Assembly: GCA_002320285.1 (NCBI GenBank)
Contig: DCKE01000021.1
Location: 54,691-93,263, forward strand
Direction of reading: 5' to 3'
Length of the DNA: 38,573 nucleotides
Source of the DNA: Flavobacteriaceae bacterium UBA1682
GTDB taxonomy: Bacteria > Bacteroidota > Bacteroidia > Flavobacteriales > Flavobacteriaceae
Shown: positions 8,150 to 17,139 of the stretch, in pieces
How positions within the stretch are numbered: the stretch's first letter is position 1
Layout of the letters: every line of letters starts with the position of its first letter
The notes under the pieces: generated by a model
The model's database searches: none
What the model was told of the DNA's origin: nothing
What the model saw: the letters and a program-made list of their open reading frames with translations, nothing else
Made by a program: the position numbers and the translations under genes

Positions 8150-9454
8150 TTAAATTCTTCTTTCCTTCGGTACTCTAAATAATAGCAAAACGCCTAGAAT
8201 AAAAAACACTATTAAAAAAAGTATCGCATTTTGCATTTTACCAGTAAGATCAGAGATTAAACCATATAAAAACATTCCGATCACAATGCCAATTTTCTCG
8301 GTGACATCATAAAAACTAAAAAAAGAGGTAGTATCTTTAGTTTCGGGCAGCAATTTAGAATATGTAGAACGAGATAAAGACTGTATCCCTCCCATCACTA
8401 AACCTACAGAGGATGCCGCTATATAGAATTCCATCGGTGTAACGACGAAATAGGCATAAACACATATAAACACCCATAATACATTAATCAGGATCAATGT
8501 ATTTATATTCCCCATTAAAGCCGACAATCTCGATGTTAAAAAAGCGCCGACCACCGCAATGATCTGAATTAAGAGAATACTGACAATCAAACCCATCGTA
8601 CGCTCTTGATCACCACCCCATGCCACTTCTTTTTCTCCAAAATATGCCGCGATAATCATCACGGTTTGAACCGCCATACTGTAGACAAAAAACGCTTTTA
8701 AATACCGTTTTAAAGCACTGTATTCGCCTAATTGTCTCCAGACCGTTTTCAGTTCTTTATATCCCGAGAAAAAAACAGAGGATGTAAACTGCTTTCCATT
8801 TTTAAAATCCGGTAAGTGTTTATATGTATACTGACTAAAGCCCATCCACCAAATACCAACTAATAAAAACGAAAAACGCATTGCCGTCATCTCGGATTCA
8901 AAACCAAAGGTCTCGTAGTTCATCAACATAGCCAAATTGATCAACAGTAGAATTACACTACCTATATACCCCAATCCATAACCCTTAGCACTAATCTTAT
9001 CTTGTTGTTCAACATGTGCAATATCGGGTAAGTAGGAATTATAAAAGACCAAACTACCCCAGAAACCGATTAAGGCTAATAGATAAAATAGCAGACTCAA
9101 AATCAAATAGTCTAAAGAAAAGAAATACAGCAACATACACGAAACCGATCCGATATAACAGAATAGTTTTAGAAAGAATTTTTTATTTCCCAAATAATCT
9201 GCAATGCCCGATAAAAAAGGTGACATTATAGCAATTATAAAAAAACCTAAAGCGGTCACATAACTGATAATGGACTCGCTGCGAATTTCATGTCCAAAAA
9301 CAGGATATGCTTCCACGCCTTTCAAACGGAACAAAGCTCCGTAATACAAAGGGAATATAGAAGATGATATTACTAAGGCATACACCGAATTTGCCCAATC
9401 ATAGAACGCCCAAGCGTTAAGTACTTTTTTACTACCCTTTACAAAGTTTGCCAT
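8150..9454 (-). CDS. MFS transporter, UMF1/Atg22-like
   Basis: A 434-residue inner-membrane protein with about twelve hydrophobic segments. The opening (LNAWAFYDWANSVYALVISSSIFP... pattern, split here at residues 12-34) is the signature of the UMF1/Vps10-Atg22-like branch of the major facilitator superfamily. So are the DYLGNKK loop (about 86-92) and the late segment with GGIQSLSRSTYSKLLP (about 354-369). Eukaryotic relatives export amino acids from the vacuole; the bacterial substrate is not known. It is followed on the same strand by nothing close: a 235-base gap separates it from the next gene. The M48 peptidase gene is 48 bases upstream, so the two may share a transcript. Confidence 0.85.
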   Translation of the reverse strand: MANFVKGSKKVLNAWAFYDWANSVYALVISSSIFPLYYGALFRLKGVEAYPVFGHEIRSESIISYVTALGFFIIAIMSPFLSGIADYLGNKKFFLKLFCYIGSVSCMLLYFFSLDYLILSLLFYLLALIGFWGSLVFYNSYLPDIAHVEQQDKISAKGYGLGYIGSVILLLINLAMLMNYETFGFESEMTAMRFSFLLVGIWWMGFSQYTYKHLPDFKNGKQFTSSVFFSGYKELKTVWRQLGEYSALKRYLKAFFVYSMAVQTVMIIAAYFGEKEVAWGGDQERTMGLIVSILLIQIIAVVGAFLTSRLSALMGNINTLILINVLWVFICVYAYFVVTPMEFYIAASSVGLVMGGIQSLSRSTYSKLLPETKDTTSFFSFYDVTEKIGIVIGMFLYGLISDLTGKMQNAILFLIVFFILGVLLLFRVPKERRI

Positions 9455-9502
9455 ATCCTTATTAATGAGAACGATTAATTTTTATAAAATTTGCAATACC
9501 AC

Positions 9503-10318
9503 TTAAAACTTAACCCCGTATTTGGCAGCTTCGGCCTTAGCTTCAGGTATTAATCTTTTCAAATTATCTATTCTCGTTTGATTACTCGGGTGTGTACTCA
9601 TAAATTCAGCGGGTTCACCTCCAGAAGATTGCGAAGCCATTCGCGACCAGAAAGCTACTGCTGTATCAGGATTATATCCTGCTATAGCCATTAAGGTTAA
9701 ACCAATCTTATCCGCCTCGGTTTCATGGCTTCTACTAAAAGGTAACATTCCCAATACATTGGAACCTCCGCCATATGCAGAAAGCAATAAATCCTTTGTG
9801 GAAGCTTTGCTATTGGTTGTAGCAGCTGTAAGCACTTCGGCACCTGCTTGTTGCAGCATTGCCGCACTCATTCTTTGCTGTCCATGGTTGGCTAAGGCAT
9901 GTGCAACCTCATGTCCCATTACCGTGGCAATTCCCGCATCGTCTTGACAAATCGGCAATATACCCGTATAAAACACAATCTTACCTCCTGGCATACACCA
10001 AGCATTGGCTTCCTTATCATCAACTAGATTATAATCCCACTGATATTGTGCCAAATAACCTTTATAACCGTGAGCATCTAACCATTTTTCAGCGGCAGCT
10101 CTGATTTTCTTACCGACATTCTCTACGCGCTGGGCATCTTTTGTTCCTTTAATCACCTTATGTCCCTTTAAAAAAGTATCATATTGTTGAAAGGAACTTG
10201 GAAACAACGAACTATCATTTACTAAGGCCATCGTTTTGGCACCGGTAAACGGATTGGTAGCACAAGACACCGCAAGTAGAATACCGGCTGTTAAAATTAT
10301 TTTTTTCATTCTGCCCAT
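9503..10318 (-). CDS. M48-family metallopeptidase, lipoprotein
   Basis: A 271-residue zinc peptidase of the M48 family (LoiP/YcaL/Oma1-like), probably attached to a periplasm-facing membrane leaflet. The N-terminal signal ends LAVSC (Cys19), a lipobox. The zinc motif HEVAH is at 136-140, and the third ligand is expected in the SHETEAD segment (about 197-203). A C-terminal helical part contains FMSTHPSNQTRI, typical of M48C peptidases. Such enzymes cleave misfolded envelope proteins. The printed start begins MGRMKK; the second Met (residue 4, MKKIIL) is an equally good start for the signal peptide. The UMF1-like transporter gene follows after 48 bases. Confidence 0.92.
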   Translation of the reverse strand: MGRMKKIILTAGILLAVSCATNPFTGAKTMALVNDSSLFPSSFQQYDTFLKGHKVIKGTKDAQRVENVGKKIRAAAEKWLDAHGYKGYLAQYQWDYNLVDDKEANAWCMPGGKIVFYTGILPICQDDAGIATVMGHEVAHALANHGQQRMSAAMLQQAGAEVLTAATTNSKASTKDLLLSAYGGGSNVLGMLPFSRSHETEADKIGLTLMAIAGYNPDTAVAFWSRMASQSSGGEPAEFMSTHPSNQTRIDNLKRLIPEAKAEAAKYGVKF

Positions 10319-10439
10319 TTTATTTTGCTACCAAAAATAACCCGAAATCAGACATACTTCAAATATTTTCTTATATATTTTTTAAGACAGCAAAAAAACA
10401 AGGCATCGAAATATTGCTTATTTTTATAAAAAAAACGTT

Positions 10440-11309
10440 ATGGCGCCGAATGCTACAACTAAACACCGTCAAAATTTAGAAATACCCAAACCTATCAGAC
10501 TCACTGGCAAAACCTTACAGTTTATATCCTTGAATTTGGCAGCTCGGTTTGCCATGCACTTATTCACTACACCGTTTAAGTTTAAAGCTCCAAAGCGGGA
10601 AATTGAGATGGAAAAACACAGTGAAAAAACCAGAGAACGATTACCTAAAGCAAAAAAAGACTTTATCGCTTATCGCTATGGGGCACCACAAAAGAAAAAG
10701 GCCCTATTAATTCACGGCTGGAATGGTCGCGGTACACAATTGGTTACCCTTGCTAATATGTTGCTAAAACAGGGATATCAGGTGGTGAGTTTTGACGCCA
10801 CAGGACATGGTAAATCACCAAAAAACAAGAGCAATATGCTTGAGTTTATAGAAGCTGCTTTTATTCTGCAAGAACACTATGGTCCTTTTGATTTAATCAT
10901 CGGTCATTCTTTAGGAGGAATGGCTACTATTAACGCGATAAAAGATGGTTTACAGGTTAAAAAAGCTGTTATAATCGGTAGTGGAGACGTGGTTCAAGAT
11001 ATTATAAAGGACTTCGTCCACCAATTAGAACTCAAACCTCAGGTCGCCACCTTGATGAAAAGTAGTTTTGAAAAACACTTTAATCGATCTATGGATAGTT
11101 TTTGCGTACACGATGCCGCCCAACACATCGATATCCCCGTCTTGGTAATCCACGATCAAAATGATCTTGACGTTCCTGTTAGTGCAGCATATAATATTGC
11201 TGAAAAGCTTAAAAACGGAGAATTGTTTATCACCAAAAAACTAGGCCATCGAAAAATTCTCGGTGACAAAATAGTCCTTTCTAAAATTAAAACCTTTATC
11301 GATTCTTAG
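10440..11309 (+). CDS. Alpha/beta hydrolase
   Basis: A 289-residue alpha/beta-fold hydrolase. The oxyanion segment HGWNGRG is at 92-98, the nucleophile elbow GHSLGG at 155-160 (Ser157), an acidic residue in HDQNDLDVP (about 238-246) and the histidine in LGHRK (His270). Together these supply a complete Ser-Asp-His triad. No clear signal peptide is seen. A basic N-terminal extension (about 1-75), with a hydrophobic stretch around 27-45, precedes the hydrolase fold and could associate with membrane. The msrB start follows after 3 bases, so the two are almost certainly one transcript. The substrate cannot be told from sequence; esterase- or thioesterase-like activity is likely. Confidence 0.88.
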   Translation: MAPNATTKHRQNLEIPKPIRLTGKTLQFISLNLAARFAMHLFTTPFKFKAPKREIEMEKHSEKTRERLPKAKKDFIAYRYGAPQKKKALLIHGWNGRGTQLVTLANMLLKQGYQVVSFDATGHGKSPKNKSNMLEFIEAAFILQEHYGPFDLIIGHSLGGMATINAIKDGLQVKKAVIIGSGDVVQDIIKDFVHQLELKPQVATLMKSSFEKHFNRSMDSFCVHDAAQHIDIPVLVIHDQNDLDVPVSAAYNIAEKLKNGELFITKKLGHRKILGDKIVLSKIKTFIDS

Positions 11310-11312
11310 ACT

Positions 11313-11801
11313 ATGAAAACTTATGTATTTTTACTCTTAGTACTCTGTTTATCCTGTAAACAGAAATTGTATACACAAACACCAAAAAACTCTATGAACT
11401 CAGAAAAAACAACCGATCAGGAATGGAAAGAAAAACTAAGTCCTGAAGAATATTACGTATTGCGACAAAAGGGAACGGAGCGTTCTTTTTCTGGGAAGTA
11501 TAATGATTTCTATGAAAAGGGAATATATGTATGTGCCGCTTGCAACAGCAAAATTTTTGAATCAGACAATAAATTTGATGGACATTGCGGTTGGCCTTCC
11601 TTTGATCAAGCAATCAAGGGTTCTGTAGAATATGTTCGCGATGTCACGCACGGCATGATACGAACAGAAGTTATTTGCGCCAATTGTAAAGGTCACTTGG
11701 GACATGTTTTTGAAGATGGACCAAAAGACACTACGGGAAACCGTTATTGTATGAATTCAGTATCGATGAAATTTATACCGGAACCGGCTACCAAAAAGTA
11801 A
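11313..11801 (+). CDS. msrB: Peptide-methionine (R)-S-oxide reductase, lipoprotein form
   Basis: MsrB reduces methionine-R-sulfoxide in oxidised proteins. The 162 residues contain both zinc pairs (Cys74/Cys77 in CAAC and Cys122/Cys125 in CANC), the catalytic Cys146 in RYCMNS, and a second cysteine in GHCGWPSF (Cys92) at the position of the usual resolving cysteine. A short signal ending CLSC (Cys15) makes this a predicted lipoprotein, so repair would take place in the envelope, not the cytoplasm. Met28 and Met30 offer alternative internal starts for a cytosolic form, but the first ATG fits the operon spacing. The stop codon abuts that of birA on the other strand. Confidence 0.93.
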   Translation: MKTYVFLLLVLCLSCKQKLYTQTPKNSMNSEKTTDQEWKEKLSPEEYYVLRQKGTERSFSGKYNDFYEKGIYVCAACNSKIFESDNKFDGHCGWPSFDQAIKGSVEYVRDVTHGMIRTEVICANCKGHLGHVFEDGPKDTTGNRYCMNSVSMKFIPEPATKK

Positions 11802-12533
11802 TTAGTACAGCATTTTTATTTCTTTCAAACGAAAATAATGCATGCTTTGATCATCTTTGATCACTTGAAGCTCTCCAATGGGACTTACGGAATGAATCAT
11901 TCCCAAAAATTTCTTTTTGGAGGGCAATTCAAACATACTCGGTACATCTTTCTTAAATAAGTAACAGTGGTATTCGTTCCAAATTTCTGCGCTTCCATTA
12001 TGGCGTAGTTTATTACTGTAAAACATCAATTGCTCAATTACAACACGCAATACCGTTTCCTTATCAAAATCACGCCCTGATACGAGCGCCATGGAGCTCG
12101 CTTGCGGAAAATCGATAAAGCTTTTTTGATTGACATTAAGTCCGATTCCGACAACAGACAGGACATCGCCGTTTGATTTAAAGATATTTTCGATCAAAAC
12201 ACCGCCAATTTTCTTATTTCCTGACAAAATGTCGTTAGGCCATTTTATAGCCAGTGAATTAATTTTAAAATACTCTAATGCCTTAAAAATACTAACTGAA
12301 ACCATGATATTTAAATTAAAAATATCTTCAGCGCGCAGCAACAAATCCTTTATTAAAACACTAAAAGTTAGATTAGTACCCGATTCCGCAACCCACTTTG
12401 AACCGCGTTGTCCCCTACCCTGAGTTTGGTCTTCTGCCACAACCACCGTGTAGTTTTCCAAAGGCAATTGAGAAAGTAATTCTTTCAAATAGATGTTTGT
12501 AGAAGGTATGGCATCGAGTTTGATAATATTCAT
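11802..12533 (-). CDS. birA: Biotin--[acetyl-CoA-carboxylase] ligase
   Basis: Attaches biotin to the biotin carboxyl carrier protein of acetyl-CoA carboxylase. At 243 residues it has the catalytic domain only, with no N-terminal DNA-binding domain, so it should not act as a biotin repressor. The biotin-binding loop GRGQRG is at 39-44, KWPND at 97-101 and the catalytic-lysine segment KIGGVLIE at 108-115, followed by a small C-terminal SH3-like part. It is divergent from rsfS with 96 bases between, and convergent on msrB with no intergenic base. Confidence 0.93.
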   Translation of the reverse strand: MNIIKLDAIPSTNIYLKELLSQLPLENYTVVVAEDQTQGRGQRGSKWVAESGTNLTFSVLIKDLLLRAEDIFNLNIMVSVSIFKALEYFKINSLAIKWPNDILSGNKKIGGVLIENIFKSNGDVLSVVGIGLNVNQKSFIDFPQASSMALVSGRDFDKETVLRVVIEQLMFYSNKLRHNGSAEIWNEYHCYLFKKDVPSMFELPSKKKFLGMIHSVSPIGELQVIKDDQSMHYFRLKEIKMLY

Positions 12534-12601
12534 TAGAAATAATTATGGGAATGTTGCAAGTGTTTCATTATATTTGAAGTCAAAATTACTTACAAAAATT
12601 A

Positions 12602-12609
12602 TAACTTTG
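12602..12609 (+). promoter_or_regulatory. -7 box of the rsfS-ftsH transcript
   Basis: TAACTTTG matches TAnnTTTG exactly and lies 20 bases before the rsfS ATG. A TTTG occurs at 12573-12576, but at 25 instead of 19 bases, so the -33 element is uncertain. Confidence 0.5.
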
Positions 12610-12629
12610 CACAAATTATAAAAAAATAA

Positions 12630-12989
12630 ATGACAGATAAAAAAATCAACAATGATGAGCTATTGGCTAGCATCATAAAGGGAATTGAAGAAGTAAAAGG
12701 AGAAAACATTGACATCTTGGACCTAAGAGCCCTCGACAATACCGCCTGTGATTATTTTATAATTTGCGACGGAAATTCAAACACTCAAGTAAACGCCATT
12801 TCAAACTCCGTACAGCGTTTTGTGTCCAGAGAATTACATGACAAACCTTGGCATGTGGAAGGACAAGAAAACGGAGAATGGGTATTGATGGATTACGTGA
12901 ATATCGTAGTACACGTATTTCAAAAACAAATCAGAGATTATTATAGAATAGAGAGTCTTTGGGGAGATGCCAAGATCACTTCTATCTAA
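12630..12989 (+). CDS. rsfS: Ribosomal silencing factor RsfS
   Basis: A 119-residue member of the RsfS/Iojap/DUF143 family, which binds ribosomal protein L14 on the large subunit and blocks subunit joining when nutrients are scarce. Family marks are the segment around DNTACDYFIICDGNSNTQV (about 42-60), the KPWHVEG segment (about 73-79), and W-V-L-M-D-Y with VVHVFQ near the C-terminus. The start 20 bases behind a -7 box suggests a short leader. ftsH follows after 43 bases on the same strand. Confidence 0.95.
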   Translation: MTDKKINNDELLASIIKGIEEVKGENIDILDLRALDNTACDYFIICDGNSNTQVNAISNSVQRFVSRELHDKPWHVEGQENGEWVLMDYVNIVVHVFQKQIRDYYRIESLWGDAKITSI

Positions 12990-13032
12990 ATTGATTTCTA
13001 AATACTTAATATTAATTTTTTAAACATATTTC

Positions 13033-14967
13033 ATGTCTAAAGATATTAAACCGAATTCAAACAAACCTAAATTTAACCCGTGGATTCTGTACGGAGGAGC
13101 TTTAGTAATTATACTTTTAATAAATTTCCTTTCGAACGGAAGTGGCTTTAGCGATTCCAAACAATTGAGTTTATCTAAATTCTATCAGTATTTAGATTCA
13201 ACTTATGTGGAGAAGGTTGAATTCAACAAAACTTCTGCAAAAGTTTATCTTACAAAAGAAGCTTTGGAAAGTAAGGAATTTGAAAGTTTACAGAAAAAAA
13301 CCATTTTAGGAAAAGAGAATACGGGGCCGCAATTTATTACGGACATCGGAAATTCGGAACTATTCCAAAAGAGAATTGGTGAGGCTGCAAGTCAAGGTAA
13401 ATTAAAGGACTATAAATCGGAACCTGAAAGTAATTGGGGAGACATTTTCTTTAACTTTTTACCGATCATTATCATTATAGGATTTTGGTTCTTTATGATG
13501 AGACGTATGACTGGCGGCGGAGCTGGTGGCGGTGGTGGACAGATTTTCTCTATTGGAAAGTCCAAAGCCAAATTATTTGACGAAAAAAACGATGTGAAAA
13601 TCACCTTTAAGGATGTTGCTGGATTAGAAGGCGCCAAAGACGAAATCGTAGAAATCGTTGAATTTCTTAAAAACCCTGAAAAATACACTTCGATCGGAGG
13701 AAAAATCCCGAAAGGAGCCCTATTAGTAGGCCCTCCAGGAACAGGAAAGACCCTTTTAGCAAAAGCCGTTGCCGGTGAAGCTAAGGTTCCCTTCTTCTCC
13801 TTATCTGGATCTGATTTCGTAGAGATGTTTGTCGGTGTTGGGGCATCACGTGTTCGTGATTTGTTTAAACAAGCCAAAGAAAAATCTCCTGCGATCATTT
13901 TCATCGATGAAATCGATGCTGTAGGTAGAGCTCGTGGAAAAAGCAATATGTCTGGATCTAACGACGAAAGAGAAAACACTTTAAACCAGTTGTTGACTGA
14001 AATGGACGGTTTTGGATCGAATACCAATGTTATTGTTATCGCTGCGACCAACCGTGCTGAAATTTTAGACAAAGCCCTTTTAAGAGCTGGACGTTTTGAC
14101 AGACAAATCTATGTTGATCTACCAGATGTTAGAGAGCGCCAAGCTATTTTTGAAGTTCACTTGAGAAAAATCAAAAAGGTAGATAATTTAGATATCGATT
14201 TCTTAGCAAAACAAACCCCGGGATTCTCTGGTGCTGATATTGCTAATGTTTGTAACGAAGCGGCATTAACCGCTGCGAGAAAAGACAAAAAACAAGTTGA
14301 TATGCAAGATTTCCTAGACGCAGTAGATAGAATCATCGGTGGATTAGAGAAGAAAAACAAAATTATCACTCCAGAAGAGAAATATGCTATTGCCATACAC
14401 GAAGCTGGACACGCAACGGTTAGCTGGATGCTTGAACATGCCTCACCGCTGATCAAAGTAACCATTGTTCCTAGAGGACAGAGCTTAGGAGCAGCTTGGT
14501 ATTTACCTGCTGAACGCTCCATTGTTCGCACCAACCAAATGTTGGACGAAATGTGTGCTACTATGGGCGGACGTGCCGCAGAACGCATCATCTTCGATCA
14601 AATATCTACAGGAGCATTAAGCGATTTAGAGAAAGTAACCAAACAAGCCAAAGCGATGATTACCATCTATGGTTTAAACGAAAAAATCGGAAACGTGACT
14701 TATTACGATTCGTCAGGACAAAACGATTACAACTTCTCCAAACCCTATTCAGAAGAAACTGCCAAAACAATAGATAAAGAAATTTCGAATCTAATTGAAC
14801 AACAGTATCAGCGAGCGATTGAGCTTCTTGAAGTAAACAGAGCAAAATTGATTCAATTAGCTGATTTACTGTGTGAAAAAGAAGTGATTTTCAAACAAGA
14901 TTTAGAAGACATCTTTGGAAAAAGACCGTTTGACAAAGAAGAAATAATTTTAGAAGAAACCAACTAA
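13033..14967 (+). CDS. ftsH: ATP-dependent zinc metalloprotease FtsH
   Basis: Inner-membrane AAA+ protease that removes damaged membrane proteins and some cytosolic regulators; 644 residues. There are two membrane segments (about 17-34 and 148-166) flanking a periplasmic domain. Then come a glycine-rich linker, Walker A GPPGTGKT (233-240), Walker B IIFIDEID (about 288-295), the second region of homology with RAGRFDR, and the zinc site HEAGH (456-460). The C-terminal tail is acidic. It follows rsfS closely and ends in a strong terminator. In E. coli FtsH controls LpxC and hence lipid balance; whether its closeness to cdsA and psd reflects that here is speculation. Confidence 0.97.
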   Translation: MSKDIKPNSNKPKFNPWILYGGALVIILLINFLSNGSGFSDSKQLSLSKFYQYLDSTYVEKVEFNKTSAKVYLTKEALESKEFESLQKKTILGKENTGPQFITDIGNSELFQKRIGEAASQGKLKDYKSEPESNWGDIFFNFLPIIIIIGFWFFMMRRMTGGGAGGGGGQIFSIGKSKAKLFDEKNDVKITFKDVAGLEGAKDEIVEIVEFLKNPEKYTSIGGKIPKGALLVGPPGTGKTLLAKAVAGEAKVPFFSLSGSDFVEMFVGVGASRVRDLFKQAKEKSPAIIFIDEIDAVGRARGKSNMSGSNDERENTLNQLLTEMDGFGSNTNVIVIAATNRAEILDKALLRAGRFDRQIYVDLPDVRERQAIFEVHLRKIKKVDNLDIDFLAKQTPGFSGADIANVCNEAALTAARKDKKQVDMQDFLDAVDRIIGGLEKKNKIITPEEKYAIAIHEAGHATVSWMLEHASPLIKVTIVPRGQSLGAAWYLPAERSIVRTNQMLDEMCATMGGRAAERIIFDQISTGALSDLEKVTKQAKAMITIYGLNEKIGNVTYYDSSGQNDYNFSKPYSEETAKTIDKEISNLIEQQYQRAIELLEVNRAKLIQLADLLCEKEVIFKQDLEDIFGKRPFDKEEIILEETN

Positions 14968-14989
14968 GCGTTTTTTCTCGTAACACTTG

Positions 14990-15031
14990 AAAAATCTTAA
15001 CTTAAAGCCATTTTAAGTTAAGATTTTTTTT
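14990..15031 (+). terminator. Terminator of rsfS-ftsH
   Basis: A perfect 17-bp stem (14990-15006 / 15012-15028) with a 5-base loop GCCAT and a run of eight T. The next promoter's -7 box begins directly at the end of the T run. Confidence 0.9.
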
Positions 15032-15038
15032 ATCTTTG
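15031..15038 (+). promoter_or_regulatory. -7 box of the LUD-cdsA-psd operon
   Basis: TATCTTTG matches TAnnTTTG and lies 38 bases before the next ATG. The -33 position would fall inside the ftsH terminator stem and has no clear TTTG, so promoter and terminator overlap. Confidence 0.5.
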
Positions 15039-15075
15039 AATGTTTCTAGCGTATTAACTGGGTTGAATTGACTAT

Positions 15076-15678
15076 ATGAGTTTTTTTAAAAAGATATTAG
15101 GGAGTTTATTTGCAGATTCATCGGAACAATCAGGTCCGAATGAAAGCCAATATCTTCCAGAAAAAGAATTGCCGATCGATGAAGAGTTCACCTTTAATTT
15201 TAAAAATAATGGAGGGAAATTTCTTTATTGTGAAACCGAAACAGAAGTACAGGATACTTTTGTTAGTATTTTAATGGAAAACGATTGGTTCGAAACAGAA
15301 GCCATTACTTTTGAATCGAATTTAATCCCGATGTTGCGGGACAATCGAATTAATTACAACCAACCTAAAAATCCGTTGTTCCTGTTAACAACTTGTGAGA
15401 GCCTTATCGCAGATGAGGGATCTATACTCTTCTCATCGAAACAAGTCAGTCATTTAAAACCGTTGGAATTACCCAACAATATCGTAGTCATTGCTACTAC
15501 TAGCCAGATCACTCGCAGTAAAAGTGACGGACTACGCGAAATAAAAAAGAAATATCAAACGGTTTTCCCTACGAATATTACAACGTTCAAATGTTTTGAA
15601 CCGACTAAAGAAGATCATTTTTTAAACTACGGCAGCACTCCCAAAAACTTATATTTACTTTTATTAGAAGATTTATAA
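15076..15678 (+). CDS. LUD domain protein (LutC/YkgG-like)
   Basis: A 200-residue protein of the LUD (DUF162) superfamily, whose known members include LutC of lactate oxidation. Recognisable are the early N-FKNNGGKFLYCETE segment, the central LTTCESLIADEGSILFSS segment and the LPNNIVVIATTSQI segment, matching the substrate-binding fold of the family. The lutA and lutB partners are absent here, so a lactate role is not supported. In flavobacteria this gene sits alone in front of cdsA. Its stop is one base from the cdsA start, which implies translational coupling and perhaps a link to lipid synthesis. Its reaction is unknown. Confidence 0.82.
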   Translation: MSFFKKILGSLFADSSEQSGPNESQYLPEKELPIDEEFTFNFKNNGGKFLYCETETEVQDTFVSILMENDWFETEAITFESNLIPMLRDNRINYNQPKNPLFLLTTCESLIADEGSILFSSKQVSHLKPLELPNNIVVIATTSQITRSKSDGLREIKKKYQTVFPTNITTFKCFEPTKEDHFLNYGSTPKNLYLLLLEDL

Positions 15679-15679
15679 T

Positions 15680-16474
15680 ATGTCTGAAAGTTTCGTTAGA
15701 TCGATATCAGGTTCCGTTTACATCATCCTATTACTGGTAGCCACTTTATATTCAGAAATTAGTTTTCAAATCTTATTTGGGCTTTTCCTATTTATTGGAA
15801 TTTACGAATTCACCAAATTAACGCGTTTATCTCTCGTTTTTAGTTTTGCCTTTGGTATCATAGTCACCACGGCGTTATATCTCTTAAAAGACAGCGCCTT
15901 GTTTTTCTACCTTAACTTTATCGGTATTGCAGTTTTGACTTACCTTTTGGCAGACTTATACTCGAAAAAGAACCAATCAGAAAAAAGCCTTTTCGAAAAA
16001 TATCTATTATTATTGGGGTATGTAATTATTCCATTCTGTGCTATTTTAAGCTTGCCTTACGATCACGGAGCCTATCAACCACAAGTGATCATAGGGATCT
16101 TTATTATGATCTGGACCAACGACACCTTTGCCTACATCGTCGGTAAAAAATGGGGTCGCACCAAATTATTTGAGCGCATTTCACCAAAGAAAACCATTGA
16201 AGGATTGGTTGGCGGACTGATATTCACCGTAATAGCCTCACTGATACTGGCTAAATATTTCACCGGATTTAATGCCGTAATTTGGATAAGTAGTGCTATT
16301 TTTGTCAGCATTTTTGGCACAATTGGAGATTTGGTCGAATCCAAATTTAAAAGACTAGCCGGAGTTAAGGATAGCGGTGCTATCATGCCAGGACATGGAG
16401 GAATACTCGATCGCTTAGATAGTATTATCTTTGTATCGCCGTTTTTATATTTAATTTTTCAAATTTTAAACTAA
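15680..16474 (+). CDS. cdsA: Phosphatidate cytidylyltransferase
   Basis: Makes CDP-diacylglycerol from phosphatidic acid and CTP at the inner membrane, the branch point of phospholipid synthesis. A 264-residue protein with about seven or eight membrane segments and the family signature near the C-terminus: SKFKRLAGVKDSG followed by PGHGGILDRLDS (about 217-245), including the metal-binding aspartates. The psd start follows its stop with a one-base gap, so the two are co-translated. CdsA supplies CDP-diacylglycerol for phosphatidylserine, which Psd then decarboxylates. No phosphatidylserine synthase gene is present in the window. Confidence 0.95.
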   Translation: MSESFVRSISGSVYIILLLVATLYSEISFQILFGLFLFIGIYEFTKLTRLSLVFSFAFGIIVTTALYLLKDSALFFYLNFIGIAVLTYLLADLYSKKNQSEKSLFEKYLLLLGYVIIPFCAILSLPYDHGAYQPQVIIGIFIMIWTNDTFAYIVGKKWGRTKLFERISPKKTIEGLVGGLIFTVIASLILAKYFTGFNAVIWISSAIFVSIFGTIGDLVESKFKRLAGVKDSGAIMPGHGGILDRLDSIIFVSPFLYLIFQILN

Positions 16475-16475
16475 T

Positions 16476-17126
16476 ATGTTTCACAAAGAAGGATCAAAAA
16501 TAATTTTAGTAGCGCTAGTTATTTCAGTAGCGTTAATCTTTTTATCAGACTACTTAGTCACTTTAGCGTGGTTGAGAACAGCTGTACAAGTTGTTATTTT
16601 AATTTTACTACTTCTTGTTTTACAATTTTTCAGAAACCCCTCACGTCCAGTTGCTGTTACCGATCACAGTATCTTAGCTCCTGTTGACGGAAAAGTGGTG
16701 GTTATAGAAGAAGTATATGAACCCGAATACTTTAAAGACAAACGATTGATGGTTTCGATCTTTATGTCTCCTATCAACGTACACGTTACGCGCTATGCGT
16801 TAAGCGGAATCGTAAAATACAGCCAATATCATCCTGGGAAATACCTAGTAGCATGGCATCCTAAAGCGAGTTTGGAAAACGAACGTACCACAGTAGTGGT
16901 TGACAACCCTATTTTCGGGGAAGTGATGTACCGTCAAATTGCTGGTGCCTTGGCTAAACGTATTGTAAACTACGCTAAAGTTGGTTCACAAGCAATTCAA
17001 GGTGAAGATGCTGGTTTTATTAAATTTGGATCTCGTGTTGATTTGTATTTGCCATTAGGGACAGATATCAATGTGGTTTTAAATCAAAAAGCTGTAGGTG
17101 CTAAAACAGTGATCGCTGTAAAATAA
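16476..17126 (+). CDS. psd: Phosphatidylserine decarboxylase, short form
   Basis: Converts phosphatidylserine to phosphatidylethanolamine. The 216-residue pro-enzyme belongs to the short Psd class of about 210-220 residues. It has two N-terminal membrane segments (about 9-26 and 32-51), the FFRNPSR motif (51-57) and the VHVTRYALSG segment (about 103-111). The self-cleavage site is FGS at 184-186, where cleavage between Gly185 and Ser186 forms the pyruvoyl group. E. coli Psd uses LGST, while this class uses FGSR. It follows cdsA with one base between and precedes the acyl-CoA-binding protein by 13 bases. Confidence 0.95.
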   Translation: MFHKEGSKIILVALVISVALIFLSDYLVTLAWLRTAVQVVILILLLLVLQFFRNPSRPVAVTDHSILAPVDGKVVVIEEVYEPEYFKDKRLMVSIFMSPINVHVTRYALSGIVKYSQYHPGKYLVAWHPKASLENERTTVVVDNPIFGEVMYRQIAGALAKRIVNYAKVGSQAIQGEDAGFIKFGSRVDLYLPLGTDINVVLNQKAVGAKTVIAVK

Positions 17127-17139
17127 ATAAAATCGTAGT

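Noticed and set aside
13410..14072. 220-codon open frame on the minus strand opposite ftsH
   Set aside because: It is a shadow of the strongly conserved ftsH frame, with no start signal and a composition (poly-Pro and Ser-rich) typical of antisense reading.
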